Shown: in pieces, positions 42,719 through 52,438 of the stretch
How the letters are laid out: every line of letters begins with the position of its first letter
Numbering within the stretch: position 1 is the first letter of the stretch
Assembly (NCBI RefSeq): GCF_000282095.2
Contig: NZ_AKKC02000004.1
Location: forward strand, 1,736,001 to 1,800,000
Reading direction: 5' to 3'
Source of the DNA: Rhizobium sp. CF080
GTDB lineage: Bacteria > Pseudomonadota > Alphaproteobacteria > Rhizobiales > Rhizobiaceae
DNA: 64,000 nucleotides
Translations under genes and position numbers: made by a program
Notes under the pieces: model-generated
The model's input: the letters and a program-made list of their open reading frames with translations, nothing else
The model's database searches: none
What the model was told of the DNA's origin: nothing

Positions 42719-44204
42719 GCGCCTCTGCGTGCAGAATAAAACGATCCGTGGATGCGTCACGAGCCGGACTGCACTATTGCTCTTCACGCTGGTGTTAAGT
42801 AGCTGTGTGGTCGGACCCGACTACGAAAGCCCCAAGCCGCTTTTGCCGGCAAGCTGGAACTCCAGAAAAGACAAGGCGTCATCCAGGCCACCCGAACTGC
42901 ACCAGTGGTGGAAACGTCTGCAAGACCCGGTTTTGAACGATCTTGTCGCCCGGGCGGTTCAGGGAAACCTGGATGTTGCTACTGCAAAAGCGAAAATTCG
43001 AGAAGCTCGCGCTACAACGCAAGAACAGGTCGGGGGTCTGTTTCCCACCCTGTCTTCCTCAGGTTCAACGTCCCGCAGTCGAAGCACCGGATCTTCGGTC
43101 AATAACCAATATCAGGCGGGTTTCGATTCCAGTTGGGAGATTGATCTTTTCGGGGCCAACAGGCGTGCGATCGAGGCCGCAAAATATGGCGAGGAAGCGT
43201 CCGAAGCGGAACTTCGCGATACGCTCGTCACATTGGTCGGTGACGTAGCTGCCTACTACGTACAGGTTCGCGAGTATCAGGAATTGATCGAGTTGGCCGA
43301 GAGGTCCGCTAAATCCCAGCGACAGACCGCAAGCCTTACAAGAGAGCTGCAAAAGGCCGGAGAGGTCACCGAAGGCGACGTCGCGAAGGCAGAGGCACAA
43401 GCAGCTTATACCGAAGCCGATATTCCCTCCTACCAGACTTCTTACGCACAGTCCGTCCATCGCCTCAGCCTGCTCCTGGGCCAATCTCCGTCAGCTCTCG
43501 ATGAGGTGCTCACGATGAGGAAAAAGATACCGTTGCCGCCCAAACCAACTTCATTGGGAATCCCTGCTGACCTTCTTGTCAACCGGCCTGATGTCCGCGT
43601 TGCAGAACGTCAGCTGGCTCAATCCACGGCTCGCATTGGTCAGGCTCAGGCCGACCGATATCCGTCTATTGGCCTGACTGGTTCAATCGATTCTTCAGCA
43701 GGCAGTCTAAGCGACTTAGGAAGGAACTCGACGGTCGGCTGGTCGCTTGGGCCAAACATAACCATACCGCTTTTCCAGGGCGGCCGACTAAAGGCTGCAG
43801 TCGATGTCGCCAAGGCCCAGCGTGACCAATATCTGATTGCGTATCAATCAACCATATTGTCCGCGATGGAAGACGTTCAGAACGCGATCATTGCAACCAA
43901 TCAGTCTCGATTAAAGCAGTCGAAACTCGCGCTATCGGCGATGCGATTTCGAAGAGCCTTACAGGTCTCAAGAGAGCTTCACCAAGCTGGTGTCACTGAT
44001 TTCTTCACCATCCTCGACACCGAGCGCTCTCTGTATTCCGTCGAAGAGGATCTGATCGAGACCCGCTCAGACGTCGCGACGTATTACATCGCTCTTCACA
44101 AGGCTCTCGGTGGGGGATGGGATGGAGAGATCGATGCGTCGAAACCGGCAACAATCGACGTCGGCGAAGAGCCGCATCTCATACGGGCAAAAAGGGGCGG
44201 GTAG
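42711..44204 (+). CDS. NodT-family outer-membrane efflux lipoprotein (copy 2)
   Basis: A 497-residue outer-membrane factor. Lipoprotein signal with Cys in LSSCVVGPDYESP (near residue 32), OEP repeats with SSWEIDLFGANRRAIEAAKY and NRPDVRVAERQLAQSTARIG. ATG 42711 has CAGGTGA upstream; GTG 42702 is an alternative. It is related to but clearly different from the copy at 29823. No adaptor or pump follows, so it would serve a pump encoded elsewhere or replace the copy at 29823. Quartet element D lies 150 bases upstream, placing it in the Cpx-like regulon. Confidence 0.9.
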   Translation: MHERLCVQNKTIRGCVTSRTALLLFTLVLSSCVVGPDYESPKPLLPASWNSRKDKASSRPPELHQWWKRLQDPVLNDLVARAVQGNLDVATAKAKIREARATTQEQVGGLFPTLSSSGSTSRSRSTGSSVNNQYQAGFDSSWEIDLFGANRRAIEAAKYGEEASEAELRDTLVTLVGDVAAYYVQVREYQELIELAERSAKSQRQTASLTRELQKAGEVTEGDVAKAEAQAAYTEADIPSYQTSYAQSVHRLSLLLGQSPSALDEVLTMRKKIPLPPKPTSLGIPADLLVNRPDVRVAERQLAQSTARIGQAQADRYPSIGLTGSIDSSAGSLSDLGRNSTVGWSLGPNITIPLFQGGRLKAAVDVAKAQRDQYLIAYQSTILSAMEDVQNAIIATNQSRLKQSKLALSAMRFRRALQVSRELHQAGVTDFFTILDTERSLYSVEEDLIETRSDVATYYIALHKALGGGWDGEIDASKPATIDVGEEPHLIRAKRGG

Positions 44205-44359
44205 CAAGCTCTCTTCAACGTCCTGTTCCGTCTTGCCTCCCGCCCTCCGCATTGCTCAACCGTCGGAGTCTCCGGGAACCAGTAAGGTGATCTTTCCAGA
44301 AGGTTCACCTTCTCATAACCAGTGATAGCCTGGCCAAGAATATCGTAATCGGCCGATAG

Positions 44360-44694
44360 TTACCGCAGAGATTTCGTCTTGACGCGCGCGATTGCATCTG
44401 GGTCTGACAGGAAGTCAAAGTCGTCGAGGATGTCGTTCCAAGCTTCGGGCGAGCGCCGAGCAGCGGAAAGCATCTGCGTCAGCTCGTCGATGTCGCCGTC
44501 AGTCAGGCCGGTGATTGATTCATCACCTCCTTGTATGACGCTGATGACACTTCCATAGGTCGGAATTGTTGACTTGCCTCTAGGAATTTCAAGTTTTCGC
44601 CGAGCGTTTCTGCGACATGGTTGAGGGTAAAGACGTAGGTGGTGGTGGCTGCCAAGGCGTCGCCAGTTCTCCCGGCGGCTTGCCTCTCGTCCAC
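44360..44694 (-). pseudogene. Small conserved-type protein gene, frameshifted
   Basis: Leftward, MDERQAAGRTGDALAATTTY followed by VFTLNHVAETLGENLKFLEA is in one frame, and SITGLTDGDIDELTQMLSAA with RRSPEAWNDILDDF up to 44360 is in another; the break is near 44560. The two halves look like one small acidic protein of about 105 residues. I cannot name it. No ribosome site checks were decisive. Confidence 0.4.
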
Positions 44695-44810
44695 CGCCGC
44701 CAGTGCAAGAGATCCGCACCTGTATTCGTAGGCTGCGCGTCAAAGTATTGATTGCTGCACTACGCCGCTGAAGGCAGCTTTGCCCCAATTCGCCCAAGAT
44801 GTCATTATGA

Positions 44811-45290
44811 ATCCGGAAACATCCATGCAAATCCGCATATTGGCCTTTCACACCCTGTTAACCCTTTCTTCGGCCATCCTTTCGCCCGAGGCCCATTCGG
44901 AGGGTTCGTTCGCGCCGATCATCGGCAGACCGTTGACGGCAACGGCAAGCCGCTCATCCTGCGGGGCATGGGATTGGGCGGATGGATAATTTAGGAAGGC
45001 TATATGCTGGATGTACCGAATCTGGGGGTCCAACACGTCATCCACAGCCGCATTTCAGAGATCGTCGGCGCGCGAAAGACCGACATATTCTATCGGTTGT
45101 GGCGCGACAACGCCATCACGAAGTCCGATATTGACGCCTCTGGCCGATTGGGGCTTCAACAGTGTGCGCCTGCCGATGCACTGGAACCTGTTCATCAACG
45201 ATGTAACGGATTTGAGTGGATCCGATGAAACCGTCTGGAATGAGGAAGGCTTCCAGCGCGTCGACGCGCTGATCGCGTGGAGGCCGCATT
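44811..45290 (+). pseudogene. GH5-type glycoside hydrolase remnant
   Basis: A signal-like start is followed by GNGKPLILRGMGLGGWII, a TAG where Gln is expected, EGYMLDVPNLGVQHVIHSRI, VGARKTDIFYRLWRDNAIT, a frame change near 45140, then WGFNSVRLPMHWNLFINDVT and WNEEGFQRVDALIAW. This is the first third of a family-5 glycosidase. It ends about 45290, before the catalytic Glu region. Nonsense codon, frameshifts and truncation together show decay. Confidence 0.78.
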
Positions 45291-45634
45291 CGCATTCCGA
45301 CTATAGGGCACTAGTAAGCGCGCCGAGCGCAAGCGCAATGTGCCGCCTGTCCCAGCCGGCAGATTCTGCCTTCCCCCAAGTCTCGTTACCGAAGGCTCAA
45401 GCGCAACTGGCACTCCATCTGATAAATGCTCTCATTTTGCGACGGGGAACACGGTGGATTGATGTCCGCCACTTTAAGATTCCTTTTGTCCGATTCAGTT
45501 GGCCTCGAATCTCTTCGAGTGACCTTACGCAAATAGCCCACTTGATCATGGCGTCATCGCGCCGCGAGCCTGTCATAGTGTGACGAGTTATTTCTGAACC
45601 GATCGCCATAGCATCGGTTCCGTGTCGCCAAAAA
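45291..45634. other. Intergenic, no gene recognised
   Basis: Sequence past the breakpoint of the glycosidase remnant; no supported frame or clear terminator for the kinase gene that ends at 45635. Confidence 0.4.
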
Positions 45635-46885
45635 CTAGCTGCTAGAGTGCAATGGCAGTTTGACCGTTTGTTTTAGCCCGGTTGGCATAATGTTTTGGAC
45701 TTCAACTACACCCCCGAGCCTTTCGATGATCTCCTTGGCAATAGCCATCCCCAATCCGGCACCGGGGAATGTCTTCTTGCGCGCGGCATCGACCCGGAAA
45801 AAAGGCTCGAACACGTGGGAGAGCAACGGTTCGGGAATGCCAGGACCGCTGTCTTCTATCCAAATAACAGCGTGACAGCCTGCCCGCACGATGGAAACCC
45901 TGGCGCCGCCTCCATGAGTGGCGGCGTTCATGATGAGATTAGTGAGCGAGCGCCGCAGACTGATTGTGCCTCCCCTAACCAAAACATTCTCCTTTCGCAG
46001 TAACTGCACTGGCAGCGAAGTTTCCGACAAGCCTTCGACAATATCCTCAAGCATAATCCCAAGGTCCACGAGTTCAGTCACACCGTCGATCTCTTCGCGA
46101 ACTAAGCTGATCGCGCTGTCTGCGATGTGATCAAGTTCTTCCAAATCGGCCAACCATTTTTCGCGGTCAGTGTCGTCAGGCAAAAACTCCGCTCGCAACC
46201 TCATGCGGGTCATAGGCGTTCGCAGGTCGTGACCTGCGGCAGCCACCAAGCGCATTCGGCTTTCCATCGCAAGCTTGAGGCTCTTGGAAAGGCGGTTTAA
46301 CGCTTCAGCAGTGGTGCGAACCTCCACCGGGCCAGTCTCTGGAATTGCACGCATTTCTCCCTTAGCATCAATGGATGAGACCGCACCTTCAATGACAGCA
46401 AGAGGCTTTGTAATTTTGGCGGCGGCATAGAGAGAGATCGCTGTGCTGCCGAGAACGATAAGGCTGACCCAAGCGAGCAGGCCAGATAGGGCGCCTGGCG
46501 GCGGCGCAAGGCTCGGAAATGTCACAACAAGCCATCGTCCTTCTGCAAGCTTAACAGAGACGAGAGCGGTTTCACTAGACTGTCTTGTTACGATCGTCTC
46601 GCGGCTGATGTCCAGGTTCACCAACGCCGCCGACAAAAGCCTTGTCATCTCGCGTTCCGGGATCCCACTGCCGGCATTGTTTTGGATCGGCAAGATGATC
46701 GTGTTTGGCAGCCTATCAAGCTCACCTATGTCGATCATAAGTTTGATCTGTTGCGCGGCGAGATTGATGGCTGCCTCAGGCCCCGGCCGTCGCAAGATGA
46801 CGCTTGCCGTTAGGGTGGCGAGAGCAACGACCGTGACGATCGCTAAGATCAGCAACGCCGCGATCCGCATGCGAAGAGAGTTCAT
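45635..46885 (-). CDS. EnvZ-like sensor histidine kinase
   Basis: A 416-residue kinase: membrane segment 7-30, periplasmic region of about 100 residues, second segment near 138-158, HAMP, H-box AAAGHDLRTPMTRMRLRAEF with the phospho-acceptor His, N-box LTNLIMNAATHGGG, G1 EDSGPGIP and G2 GAGLGMAIAKEI. The HDLRTPMTRMR pattern marks the EnvZ/HPK2b group. The start overlaps the regulator stop (ATGA). It is the only intact kinase for three near-identical regulators in this window. Confidence 0.92.
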   Translation of the reverse strand: MNSLRMRIAALLILAIVTVVALATLTASVILRRPGPEAAINLAAQQIKLMIDIGELDRLPNTIILPIQNNAGSGIPEREMTRLLSAALVNLDISRETIVTRQSSETALVSVKLAEGRWLVVTFPSLAPPPGALSGLLAWVSLIVLGSTAISLYAAAKITKPLAVIEGAVSSIDAKGEMRAIPETGPVEVRTTAEALNRLSKSLKLAMESRMRLVAAAGHDLRTPMTRMRLRAEFLPDDTDREKWLADLEELDHIADSAISLVREEIDGVTELVDLGIMLEDIVEGLSETSLPVQLLRKENVLVRGGTISLRRSLTNLIMNAATHGGGARVSIVRAGCHAVIWIEDSGPGIPEPLLSHVFEPFFRVDAARKKTFPGAGLGMAIAKEIIERLGGVVEVQNIMPTGLKQTVKLPLHSSS

Positions 46886-47598
46886 TGATTGTACACGATC
46901 TCGACAGGAACGGTCAGCTGGTATCCCCCGTTACGAATGGCACGAAATAGGAGCTCAGGCGTCGCCTGCAACATCTTTCGCCTGAGACGACTTACGAGGA
47001 CATCAACTGAGCGATTGGACGGCACGTAGGTTCTCCCTTGCATCCTCTTGACCAGATCATCTCTCGCAAGCAGCCGGCCCGGGTTGGAGAGGAAGATAGA
47101 CAGGAGGTCGAACTCCGCCCCCGTTAGCTCAATCGGGCCACTGTCAAGGTGAAAGAGGCAGCGGCGTTTGGGCTCCACAACAAATTGCGCGAAGCGATAT
47201 TCCTGGACCGACGGTAAGCCTGAGTTCCTAGCATTCGACCGCCGTAACACCGCCCGAATTCTTGCGCTGAGTTCGCGCGGCACGAACGGCTTAACCAGAT
47301 AGTCGTCGGCTCCGATTTCAAGGCCGATGATCCGATCAATATCTTCCTTTAATGCGGTCAGCAGTATCAACGGCACGACGCAATCCGACAGCCTGAGCCG
47401 CTGACAGATGTCAAGGCCTGACCCATCAGGTAACATAACGTCGAGGATGATGAGATCAGGATTGATGCTTTCGAATTGATCCTCGAACGCTTGGCGGCAG
47501 CCAGCAACTGCTGTCTCGAAGCCCTGGCTGGCAAGATATCGACTTAGGAGGCTCCTTATTTCCGGATCATCGTCAACGACAAGTATGCGTTCGTTCAT
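46882..47598 (-). CDS. OmpR-family response regulator (paralogue 3)
   Basis: A 238-residue regulator from ATG 47596-47598 (GAGGGCG site). Receiver with DDD, phospho-acceptor Asp in IILDVMLPDGSG and Lys in VKPFVPRE; DNA-binding domain ending FRAIRNGGYQLTVPVEI. Cognate kinase gene follows with an ATGA overlap. The recognition region differs somewhat from the two paralogues (SNRSVDVLVSRLRRKM against MERSIDVLVSRLRRKL), so the sites bound may overlap. Confidence 0.92.
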   Translation of the reverse strand: MNERILVVDDDPEIRSLLSRYLASQGFETAVAGCRQAFEDQFESINPDLIILDVMLPDGSGLDICQRLRLSDCVVPLILLTALKEDIDRIIGLEIGADDYLVKPFVPRELSARIRAVLRRSNARNSGLPSVQEYRFAQFVVEPKRRCLFHLDSGPIELTGAEFDLLSIFLSNPGRLLARDDLVKRMQGRTYVPSNRSVDVLVSRLRRKMLQATPELLFRAIRNGGYQLTVPVEIVYNQ

Positions 47599-48205
47599 CG
47601 ATCGCCCTCTTTTCCGTATTATAGCCATGCTAGGCGCAAAACTAAGCGAAGTTTTGTTTCTAATTGTTTCCCAAGCTGCATTCGCTCCCGCGTCAAGGCC
47701 TCGGTCACGTCTCCTAACCGGCTGAGGCAGAACAGCAATATAGCTGGAAACCCGCGCCTGCTCTGGGGCGACTGACCTGTCCTCACTTTACGCGTCTCAG
47801 GCGTTGGAGAGGAACCTTCGGGCAAGAGCTCCGCATAACTTCGGGGTCCACCGCGGAAATTGCTCGCAATTGGAAGGCAGCAGACTACGAGACAGCAACT
47901 CTCGATAACAAAAGTTACTGATGTTCTGATGTCCGGGCATGGCATCTCTAATCGTGGCGCACAGCAAGACATAAGCTCGGAAATGGATCCGGCTCCCAAA
48001 CCTTGTCCTCGACAACACTGAAATCGGTTTGCTGCTCGCGAGTAGCCTGGGAGGGTAAAGGGTCTCGGGTCTGAACCGCTTCCTAAAGACGCCCATGCGA
48101 CCCCACTTGGGTTATGGGAAGCACGTCGTGGTCCGGGCGTTCCGTGCCGGACAGTCTCGGCCTGGTGAGAGCTTGTCTGTGGCGCGAGCGAAAGCCATTT
48201 CCAGC
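47599..48205. other. Intergenic, no gene recognised
   Basis: About 600 bases between the regulator and the IalB-type gene. Frames on the minus strand are Cys/Arg-rich without ribosome sites and look accidental. It should hold the promoter of the regulator-kinase operon. Confidence 0.35.
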
Positions 48206-48844
48206 TTATCTGCGCTGCTGCAGATCCTGCAATCGTGCATAGGCTGCAGAAAAGCCCCGGAGTGATACGCTGAAGGGAGCAGGTGATCCCGATCCATATA
48301 TCTTGGGGATAATCTGAAATTTGTTTGCTTGTCTTACCGCTTCAAGATTGGCTGTCGTTAGCTTCAACAGCACGAGGCACCCTGTCGGGATGCAGGTGGC
48401 AAATTTCGCGTTCTGTACAGCAAGGTTATCGTCGAGCTTCAGGCGAATACCATCCGTGACCTGCAGCCCGAAGGGAAGCATGATGACGACTTTCGCTCCA
48501 CCGATGTCGGGCGGAGATATTTCCATGGCGAAAACCATCCGGCCTGTTTTCGTGTCTTCCTGATATTGGCCCATTCGGCACTGCATGATCGAGCCAGGCT
48601 TCCTGCACTGAACAGCCCAGTCGCCGAAACTTTCCTTCATGTCTGCGCCGTCGGCGGGATGGTTTGCCTGCTGACGTTGCGACCAAGTTCTCTGCTCTTC
48701 AAGGTCACCTCCCTGCCCGCCTTGCGGTTGTTCCCCCGCGTAGTGCAATCCGCCCTCGCCAATCCAGTCCGCTGGCGTTGACGCCACGACCGTCCCGCAA
48801 TTCGCTAGAAGTCCCACAGCCAGTAGCGCAGATGTTTTTTTCAT
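48206..48844 (-). CDS. IalB-family protein, copy 2
   Basis: A 212-residue exported protein with signal MKKTSALLAVGLLANCGTVV (cleavage near VAS) and an IalB domain from about residue 70: SFGDWAVQCRKPGSIMQCRM, GRMVFAMEISPPDIGG, IMLPFGLQVTDGIRLKLD, CIPTGCLVLLKL. All conserved Cys are present. A Gln/Gly-rich linker (EQPQGGQGGDLEEQ) separates signal and domain. AGGAACC precedes the ATG. Co-oriented with the regulator-kinase pair and the BamA-type gene. Confidence 0.88.
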   Translation of the reverse strand: MKKTSALLAVGLLANCGTVVASTPADWIGEGGLHYAGEQPQGGQGGDLEEQRTWSQRQQANHPADGADMKESFGDWAVQCRKPGSIMQCRMGQYQEDTKTGRMVFAMEISPPDIGGAKVVIMLPFGLQVTDGIRLKLDDNLAVQNAKFATCIPTGCLVLLKLTTANLEAVRQANKFQIIPKIYGSGSPAPFSVSLRGFSAAYARLQDLQQRR

Positions 48845-49034
48845 GTAAAGGTTCCTATATTCTTTCCAGCCCTACCAGATAGGCAAACGATCGTTCGGCC
48901 TTTCATTACCCATGCCTAGCCAGCGATGCAGAGGTTGCAGGGCCTGAAGGGTCGATGGATCCTGAGGAGGATGTTCTTGCAAGAAGCCCTTCCCATTAGC
49001 GGCGGGGGAACGTGACTTGAGTCACGTGCCATGA

Positions 49035-51395
49035 TCAAAATGGGTTCGACATGCTGAATCGGAACTGCTCTACCTTGTCGAAACTTTCCTTGACGACGGG
49101 CTCAGCGTAATCGATGCGGATGTTACCAAAGGGGGAATCCCAAACAATTCCGGCACCGACGGACGCGCGCCAGGACAAACCTGTTCCCTCGATGACCTCA
49201 CCACGACCATCGACGCTGTTGCCGAAAAGAGTGCCAGCGTCGGTGAAAATTGCAACACGCAGACCGAAGTCTTCTGGAAGCCCTGGCATCGGTACCGATA
49301 CTTCGGCAGAGGCTGTGAAGTAAGTGGTTCCGCCAAGCGCATCGCCGTCATCGACAGTCCGCGCACCAATACCATCGCTCTTGAAGCCACGAATCTGGCG
49401 ACCGATGCTAAACTGGTCAAAGACGTTAAGATCTTCCCCATTGGTACTGAAGACATGGCCTCCCGCAACCGCCAGCGAGCCGACCAGGTCCGCGTCGGTC
49501 GACAACGTATGATAATAGCGGGCGCGCGCGGAGAGTTTATAGAAATTCGAATCGCCGCCCAAGCCGGCGAACTCGTGCGTTGCGGTCGCGTAGACTCCCT
49601 CCCGCGGCTTTGTCTGGCTGTCGAGAGTATTGTACGTCAGCGTCTGCGAGACAGATGACTGGGCATAAGCTCCATGCTCGATCAGCGCGATGAATGGCGC
49701 CGACATCTCATCGTCAGACGTATACGCGATGCCATCATCGCCGTACGCGCCATCCTCTCCATAACTGATTTGCTTGTAGGTATAACGGAACGTTGTCGCC
49801 AGGTCTTCGGAAATTGGCGCAGTAATACGGAACGTCACGCCTTGTTCATTGTAGGTGTAGTAGTCGTTTGAAGAGGTCTGGGTCTTGAAGAGATCAAAGC
49901 CAGCGGCAAGGCGATACCCGAGGAAATATGGCTCGGTGAACGATATGTTGTACGTCTGGGCATCGTCGCTTCCGACACCGGCAGCGAGACGAATATACTG
50001 GCCGCGACCAAGGAAATTCTTTTCCTCCACAGACGCTTCAAGAAGGACGCCATCGTCGCCCGAGTAGCCGGCGCCGATGCCAAACGATCCTGTCGATTGG
50101 TCTTCAACATCCACGATGATCACAACCCGGTCCGACGCACTTCCCTGCGCCGTAGAAATACTAACCGATGTAAAAAAGCCGAGAGCCTCAAGACGGCTCT
50201 TAGCGCGTGCTATCATTGATTGATTGAAAGCATCACCTTCGTTGAAGTCGAATTCGCGGCGGATAACGTAGTCCCGCGTGCGCGTATTGCCGCGGATCTC
50301 GATGCGTTCGACATAAGCACGCTCGCCCGGATCGACCGTATAGGATATACCGATCGTGTGGCCCGCGATATCGCGATTGCCGCGCGGTGTGACACGTGCG
50401 AACGGATAACCGGCGGACGAGACGCGCTTCGAGATTGCATCCATCGTCTCTTGAACGCGGCGCGCGTCGTAAACATCGCCCTTCTTTGTTTCGACCTCAC
50501 CCTTGAGCTCGTCCCCAGTGATATTCGGAACCGTAGAGTCGACGCTAATCTCGCCATATTGGTAGTGCTGGCCTTCATCGATGGTAAAAGTGATCTCGTA
50601 CTTGCTGTGTGATTCGTCGAGCACGGCATTCGAGGATATGATGCGGAAGTCCGCGTAGCCATGATTATAGTAGAATTTCTGCAATGCCTCTTCGTCTGTC
50701 CGCAATTTTTCTTCCGTATAGACATCTTTCCGAGTCAGAAACGAAAGCGGGCCGGATTCCTTGGTCAAGATCACCGCTTTCAGACGTTGTTCGCCATAGG
50801 CGTTATTGCCAACAAACTTGATATCCGCAATCTTGGTCCGTTCACCCTCATTGACGATGAAAGCAACGTTCAAGCGGCCTTGGGCGACCGGTATACTCTG
50901 GGTCGAGATCTCGACGTCGCTGCGGCCGATGGCGCGATAAGCTCCCTTGATGCGCTCAATGTCAGCTGTGATCATTGTCGGGTCAAACGGGCCGAGTGGC
51001 TGGCTCCTGACGACCCCTTGCAATTTGTCATCCGTGATTTTGCGATTACCGTTGAAGACAATCTGATTGATCAGCTGATTTTCTTTGACCGTGACGAGAA
51101 GCGCACCACCGGAAACGCTAATGCGAACATCGGAGAAGTAGCCCGTATCATATAGCTTCTTCACTGACTCATCGATGTCCTTGTCTGAAAACACGATGCC
51201 GGGGCGGATCGTAAGATTAGAACGAACGGCTTCATCACCAGCCCTTTGAGCGCCGAAAATCTGTATCCTGCTTATGGCGGCCGCTTCCACCTGAGTTGAA
51301 GTAGCGACTACCGTGAAACCGGCGCCTGCCGTGACATACGCTGCAGACAATACAAGTGTCGACAGTACGTTGAAAAACTTAGAACCTGCGATCAT
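49035..51395 (-). CDS. bamA: BamA-type outer membrane protein assembly factor (accessory copy)
   Basis: A 786-residue Omp85 protein with signal peptide (cleavage near VEAAA), five POTRA domains at about 40-430 and a 16-strand barrel at 440-786. Barrel landmarks are present: IRGFKSDGIG (the loop-6 RGF motif), GIVWDSPFGNIRIDYAEP near the end, and a terminal Phe. The length matches full BamA. The usual rhizobial copy sits beside lpxD-type lipid A genes; here it stands alone among two-component and IalB genes, so it is probably a second copy for special envelope conditions. Confidence 0.9.
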   Translation of the reverse strand: MIAGSKFFNVLSTLVLSAAYVTAGAGFTVVATSTQVEAAAISRIQIFGAQRAGDEAVRSNLTIRPGIVFSDKDIDESVKKLYDTGYFSDVRISVSGGALLVTVKENQLINQIVFNGNRKITDDKLQGVVRSQPLGPFDPTMITADIERIKGAYRAIGRSDVEISTQSIPVAQGRLNVAFIVNEGERTKIADIKFVGNNAYGEQRLKAVILTKESGPLSFLTRKDVYTEEKLRTDEEALQKFYYNHGYADFRIISSNAVLDESHSKYEITFTIDEGQHYQYGEISVDSTVPNITGDELKGEVETKKGDVYDARRVQETMDAISKRVSSAGYPFARVTPRGNRDIAGHTIGISYTVDPGERAYVERIEIRGNTRTRDYVIRREFDFNEGDAFNQSMIARAKSRLEALGFFTSVSISTAQGSASDRVVIIVDVEDQSTGSFGIGAGYSGDDGVLLEASVEEKNFLGRGQYIRLAAGVGSDDAQTYNISFTEPYFLGYRLAAGFDLFKTQTSSNDYYTYNEQGVTFRITAPISEDLATTFRYTYKQISYGEDGAYGDDGIAYTSDDEMSAPFIALIEHGAYAQSSVSQTLTYNTLDSQTKPREGVYATATHEFAGLGGDSNFYKLSARARYYHTLSTDADLVGSLAVAGGHVFSTNGEDLNVFDQFSIGRQIRGFKSDGIGARTVDDGDALGGTTYFTASAEVSVPMPGLPEDFGLRVAIFTDAGTLFGNSVDGRGEVIEGTGLSWRASVGAGIVWDSPFGNIRIDYAEPVVKESFDKVEQFRFSMSNPF

Positions 51396-52438
51396 ATTCG
51401 GTTTTGCCTTGTCTTGGCGCTTGTCTGCTGAGGGACGGTCAGTACTGGCCGCGTTTACTTTGCTTTCGCGAAATGGATGCGGGCTTAGTCACGAACAACA
51501 GCGATCAACTGCCCGGCATCGTAAGCGAGCATTGATCATGATGAAGCGAAAAATGGAGATCGGTGACAAACATCGCGCGGCAGCCGTCGCGACCTGCCGA
51601 TCAACGTTGCCTTAAGGCCCGCGATCACCTGCGGAACGAGCCGGCTCCCATTTCCTGTCAGGGAGCATAGTGCTGCGTCCGATTTTTGCAGCTGCCCACG
51701 CCTTATGGCGCGGTCAAACTGTCTAACGTTTCGACCTGAACAAATGCGAAGCCAAACAACCGGTTGATGATCACTGTGCTACACCTCGATACCGCGCTCT
51801 TTGTGACGGGAAGGCTTAGGTAGCACGCGATCATTTCTGAGATTGATCTGAATGTTTCGAAGCGTCTCGCGGATGGGCTCATTTTGTGTTGAAGGCGAAA
51901 TGCTATGGCCCGTGGATAGCGCTGTCCACTACAGCGCAGACATGGCAGGATCGGAGAGACCTTCGTTGGTATCTCCAGAGTACGCTCTTTGACGCGCTCC
52001 TTCCTATACTGGTAGACTTACTTGGAGGCCCTAATTGCTTCCAGGGCCTTGGCGTTAAGCGGAGGCTTTTCGCCTCCGGACCGGTCAAGTTGGACGATGC
52101 GATTTCCGATGACCGCATCCTCGTCGGAAAGGTTAGTTATGGCGTGTTCCCGCGATACGCGCCGTACCGTTTTTCAGCGTTGTAGAAAGAAAAAGATCTT
52201 GAGCATCTGACGACGGCCAAATATCGCCTTCGAGCTCCAACATCTTTCGTATCAGGGAGCGCTCCCGCCGGAAAACAAGACGATCCGCATCACGCTATTC
52301 GTATAACCGCCAGAGAAGAGCCTTCCGGGTCGAGACGCGGGCTCGTTCGAGCGCTGGACGGTCCGTAGACCCGAGCAACGGGATTGACGCAAAGGCGCTT
52401 CCGCGCAAGCATATTCAGGGCAACATGCCTGAAGGTGC
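51396..52438. other. Decayed intergenic stretch
   Basis: About 1 kb without an intact gene. A leftward frame ending at TAA 52018-52020 (VSREHAITNLSDEDAVIGNR continuing to LNAKALEAIRASK) looks like the C-terminal 50 residues of a lost protein that I cannot identify. Within it a 7-bp hairpin lies at 52060-52078 (CGGAGGC / GCCTCCG). The right part (52180-52430) shows nothing recognisable. Confidence 0.4.

Noticed and set aside
44360-44851. A single 163-residue minus-strand gene
   Set aside because: Only its last 55 residues look coding; the coding-like sequence upstream is in another frame, so a frameshifted smaller gene fits better.
47619-48096. Two overlapping minus-strand frames between the regulator and IalB-type gene
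   Set aside because: Cys/Arg-rich composition, no ribosome site, no recognisable motif.
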